From NCBI GenBank assembly GCA_007129655.1, contig SKVC01000036.1, positions 1 through 7,551 on the forward strand: a DNA stretch of 7,551 nucleotides, read 5' to 3'. The notes under the pieces are model-generated. The model was not told the DNA's origin and did not search any database. It was given only the letters and a program-made list of their open reading frames with translations. A program made the translations under genes and the position numbers. Source of the DNA: Thermoplasmata archaeon (lineage in GTDB: Archaea > Thermoplasmatota > Thermoplasmata > Halarchaeoplasmatales > Halarchaeoplasmataceae). This document shows, in pieces, positions 5,365 to 7,551 of this stretch (position 1 is its first letter; every line of letters starts with the position of its first letter).

Positions 5365-7551
5365 TCACTTTAACTTCTTCATTTCCTCACGGTATCGCTT
5401 CAACTTATTCATGCACATCTCCATCTCTCCGTCATCTTTGTGCAAATTTGCCTGTTTGAGAAGATTTATCGCCTCTGAAACATCCTTTCCGGATATTTTT
5501 GCTTTCTTGAGTTCGATCTGGGCTTCTTTTACAATATTTCTCAGTAAAGTCGGGACGTTTTCGAGGATTTTTTCTTTTGCATCTTCTGCGTAATCCTCCG
5601 CTAATTCCCAATCGCCTATTTCGATTTCTTCTTTAGCCTTGTTGATCAATTCGTTTGCTTCAGTAGCTTCAAGACCAAGTAACTCCGCATCGAAGATGAA
5701 TTTTTCAACATCAGAAACTACAGTTTCGGCTTTACTCATGGGTTCTTTTACTTCGTCTTTGTACGATTCAGCTTCTTTTAGCTTATCAAGAGCACTCTCA
5801 AAATCGTTGGATTGCATTGCATCTTTGATGCCATCTATAAGCTCACTCACATTGTCGCTGGCTTCGTCAGTCATCTCCTCTTTGGATAGCTCTAGTGAGA
5901 TCATCTGTTCATCTATTTCATCTCTAAGCTGTTCCATGATCATGCCTTTACCTTCATCCAATAGAGATAAGGTGGTTTCTAGATCGCTAGCAGCCGAGCT
6001 TTTCATAGCTTCGGATATTATCTTCTGGCCGCCTTCAGTTTTCACATCGTTTTTCTTTGCTATGGTAAGCAGAGTTTTTAATTCTTTTACCCTTTTTTCG
6101 ATGTCTTCAGTTGATACTTTATCCTCATCGGGTTCTTCTTCTATCTCTTCGATGACAGGTTCTTCTTCTATCTCTTCGATGACAGGTTCTTCTTCTACCT
6201 CTTCGATGACAGGTTCTTCCTCGACCTCTTCGATGACAGGTTCTTCCTCGACCTCTTCGATGACAGGTTCTTCTTCGACCTCTTCGATGACAGGTTCCTC
6301 TTCGATAACGGGTTCCTCTGCAACCTCTCCTTGACTTAGTATCTCTTCCATCTCCATTATCGCGTTGCCTATGAGCTCCAGGGCCTCATCGTATTTTCCT
6401 TTATCTGCCAATATCTTACTGTCTTTGAGTGAATCCATTTGTTTTTGATAGTTCAATCCCTCTTCACGCATTTCCTTTATCCGGGATTTACCTTCTTCGA
6501 TCCTGATGCGTACTCTAAGTAATTTTTCTCCTCTAGAAATGGCTTCTTTTTGCTTTTGGATTGCACCTTCGAGGTCATCCGATTCGGCCATTTCCGCCGC
6601 TTCATTTACTGATTCCTCTATAAAATTTGAATCTATCTTTGTTTTTCTTACCTGTTCCAAGATGTCCATCGCTCTATCCATGGTCTCATCGTAATCTTTC
6701 TGTAATGCCGGTTCTTCTGGTTCAGGTGGAACATCACTTATCATCTTCTCTATAATTTCTTCTAACATCTCTTTTGAGTTTGAGTATTCACCTTCGTTTG
6801 CTTTTTTCTTAGCTGACTTCAGGGTTTCTATATATTCTTTAAAGTTCAGACCATTTTCCTTCCTTTCGACGATGAGATCTTTCCCTTCCTTTATCATCTC
6901 TGAAATATCTATCACATCATCGTACTTATCTTGGACTTCATCCATATATTCTATAGCTTCGGCAATTTCTCCCTCTTTTCTAGCCTTCATACCCTGTCGA
7001 ATTACATTTTTAATTTTACTTATATCTATACCTGTTTCGGTAACACCTTTCAATCTGCTTTTAACCACTTTTATTTTTTCTTCAAGTTCTTGTTTCAGAG
7101 ATTCGGTCACCTCTTCGACTTCTGGTTCAGAGAGCGACTTTTCCATCTCTATCAGTGCCGAGTCCATCAATTCGCCGGCTTCGATGAAGTCTCCCTCTTC
7201 AGTCATCTTCTTTACCTTTTTTAACTGTAACAGGTGTATCTTGTAATCTATTCCCTTTTTGTCCATCTCTTTGATCTTTTCTTTACCAAATTCGATGTAT
7301 CTGTATATCTCCAGCATGGTCTCGGCGGACTCAATGAATCTACGTGCCTGTTGTATGCCTTCCCGGTAGTTTTCCTCTTTACCGGCAGATACAATTTTAC
7401 GTAATTCCTTTTTAAGATAAGTAAGATTTAATCTTGTCTCCCTTGTCTCCGCTAGTTTTATTTTTGCTTTCTCGAGGCGATCCTCATATTCCATTTTTAG
7501 TTCGTTGACTACGGATATATCTTCCTCTTCAACTTCAGGTACCTCTTCTTC
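5365..7551 (-). CDS. Large acidic helical repeat protein, 5'-partial
   Basis: I do not recognise a named family. The frame stays open from its TGA to the right edge: 19 further codons precede the ATG at 7492-7494, and they encode EEEVPEVEEED-like sequence matching the protein's own linkers. No ribosome-binding site precedes that ATG, so it is internal and the true start is outside the window. At least 728 residues are visible. The protein is very rich in Glu, Lys, Asp, Ile, Leu and Met, with one cysteine, no signal peptide visible and no membrane segment, so the visible part looks soluble and mainly alpha-helical (coiled coil or TPR-like solenoid). Numbering from that ATG, about ten units of roughly 60 residues begin near 22, 81, 155, 215, 286, 346, 482, 541, 607 and 669. 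Many open with G-[IL]-[DN]-[FYI] and contain E-G-[DE]-[YF]-x-E-A. Glu/Pro linkers lie at 122-129, 256-263 and 390-456. A scaffold or structural role is possible but unproven. Confidence 0.85.
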   Translation of the reverse strand, partial: EEEVPEVEEEDISVVNELKMEYEDRLEKAKIKLAETRETRLNLTYLKKELRKIVSAGKEENYREGIQQARRFIESAETMLEIYRYIEFGKEKIKEMDKKGIDYKIHLLQLKKVKKMTEEGDFIEAGELMDSALIEMEKSLSEPEVEEVTESLKQELEEKIKVVKSRLKGVTETGIDISKIKNVIRQGMKARKEGEIAEAIEYMDEVQDKYDDVIDISEMIKEGKDLIVERKENGLNFKEYIETLKSAKKKANEGEYSNSKEMLEEIIEKMISDVPPEPEEPALQKDYDETMDRAMDILEQVRKTKIDSNFIEESVNEAAEMAESDDLEGAIQKQKEAISRGEKLLRVRIRIEEGKSRIKEMREEGLNYQKQMDSLKDSKILADKGKYDEALELIGNAIMEMEEILSQGEVAEEPVIEEEPVIEEVEEEPVIEEVEEEPVIEEVEEEPVIEEVEEEPVIEEIEEEPVIEEIEEEPDEDKVSTEDIEKRVKELKTLLTIAKKNDVKTEGGQKIISEAMKSSAASDLETTLSLLDEGKGMIMEQLRDEIDEQMISLELSKEEMTDEASDNVSELIDGIKDAMQSNDFESALDKLKEAESYKDEVKEPMSKAETVVSDVEKFIFDAELLGLEATEANELINKAKEEIEIGDWELAEDYAEDAKEKILENVPTLLRNIVKEAQIELKKAKISGKDVSEAINLLKQANLHKDDGEMEMCMNKLKRYREEMKKLK
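5368..7494 (-). repeat. Five tandem ~130-residue helical super-repeats
   Basis: Protein-level repeats, each of two hairpin-like units. Approximate blocks are bases 7132-7494, 6730-7104, 6328-6705, 5740-6126 and 5368-5739 (residues 1-121, 131-255, 264-389, 457-585 and 586-709 from the internal ATG). First-unit starts are spaced 133 and 131 residues apart, then about 134 once the expanded linker is discounted, then 125. Within a block the two units are about 59-62 apart. Blocks 1-3 resemble each other most, for example GIDYKIHLLQLKK, GLNFKEYIETLKS and GLNYQKQMDSLKD. Blocks 4 and 5 are more diverged. Boundaries were set by eye. Confidence 0.65.
6131..6310 (-). repeat. 27-bp in-frame tandem repeat coding a Glu/Pro-rich linker
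   Basis: Six complete 27-bp copies run from 6131 to 6292, followed by an 18-bp degenerate partial copy to 6310. Each encodes nine residues of the PVIEEVEEE type, giving seven PVIEE occurrences at residues 395-449 of the helical protein. Copies 1 and 2 are identical, copies 4 and 5 are identical, and the others differ at a few mostly synonymous or Val/Ile positions. This fits recent slippage or unequal-exchange expansion kept in frame. There are no spacers, so it is not a CRISPR array. Confidence 0.93.

Noticed and set aside
5350..5366. Palindrome near the helical-gene stop as an intrinsic terminator
   Set aside because: CTTC-C-GAAG would leave a one-base loop and no U-tract follows on the minus strand.
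6131..6310. Regular tandem repeat as a CRISPR array
   Set aside because: Copies are directly adjacent with no unique spacers and translate in frame as a Glu/Pro linker.
5639..6334. Plus-strand 231-codon serine-rich open frame
   Set aside because: It is the mirror of the Glu-rich coding sequence (GAA/GAG/GAT read backwards gives Ser/Phe-rich frames); no start signal and no family features.
6872..7246. Plus-strand open frames of 124 and 97 codons with hydrophobic, membrane-like residues
   Set aside because: They are antisense to the helical protein; Lys/Glu codons read backwards give Phe/Ser-rich stretches that only look like membrane segments.

Overview
The window is archaeal. Three of its genes (archaeosine synthase, AMP phosphorylase and a form III RuBisCO) belong to families known essentially from Archaea. 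The ribosome-binding sites match the archaeal pattern (AGGTG, AGGAG), and one gene has a TATA-like element at the spacing expected for a leaderless archaeal transcript. I cannot fix the lineage. A euryarchaeal-type genome is likely, and Thermoplasmatota or a relative is only a guess.

Layout: one plus-strand gene at the left edge encodes archaeosine synthase ArcS (tRNA modification). It meets a minus-strand block tail to tail, with a 16-bp overlap of the two coding ends. Read in the direction of transcription (right to left), the minus strand carries: a very long, acidic, helical repeat protein that enters from beyond the right edge (its true start is outside the window); a 43-bp gap with a possible promoter; ribose-1,5-bisphosphate isomerase; form III RuBisCO; and AMP phosphorylase. 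The last three are packed with a 4-bp ATGA overlap and a 1-bp gap, so they almost certainly form one translationally coupled operon.

Together the operon encodes the whole archaeal AMP (pentose bisphosphate) pathway. AMP phosphorylase turns AMP and phosphate into adenine and ribose 1,5-bisphosphate. The isomerase makes ribulose 1,5-bisphosphate. RuBisCO adds CO2 and yields two 3-phosphoglycerates, linking nucleotide breakdown to central carbon metabolism. The catalytic residues I know for the isomerase and RuBisCO are all present. The RuBisCO nevertheless departs from the family signature around its activating lysine and is short after loop 6.

The most unusual object is the helical protein. 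It is built from about five tandem super-repeats of roughly 125-134 residues, each made of two hairpin-like units of about 60 residues. Short Glu/Pro-rich linkers separate the first three and precede them. The linker after the third has been expanded by a 27-bp DNA tandem repeat. There are no RNA genes, mobile elements or CRISPR arrays that I can support, and no gene-free stretch longer than 43 bp.
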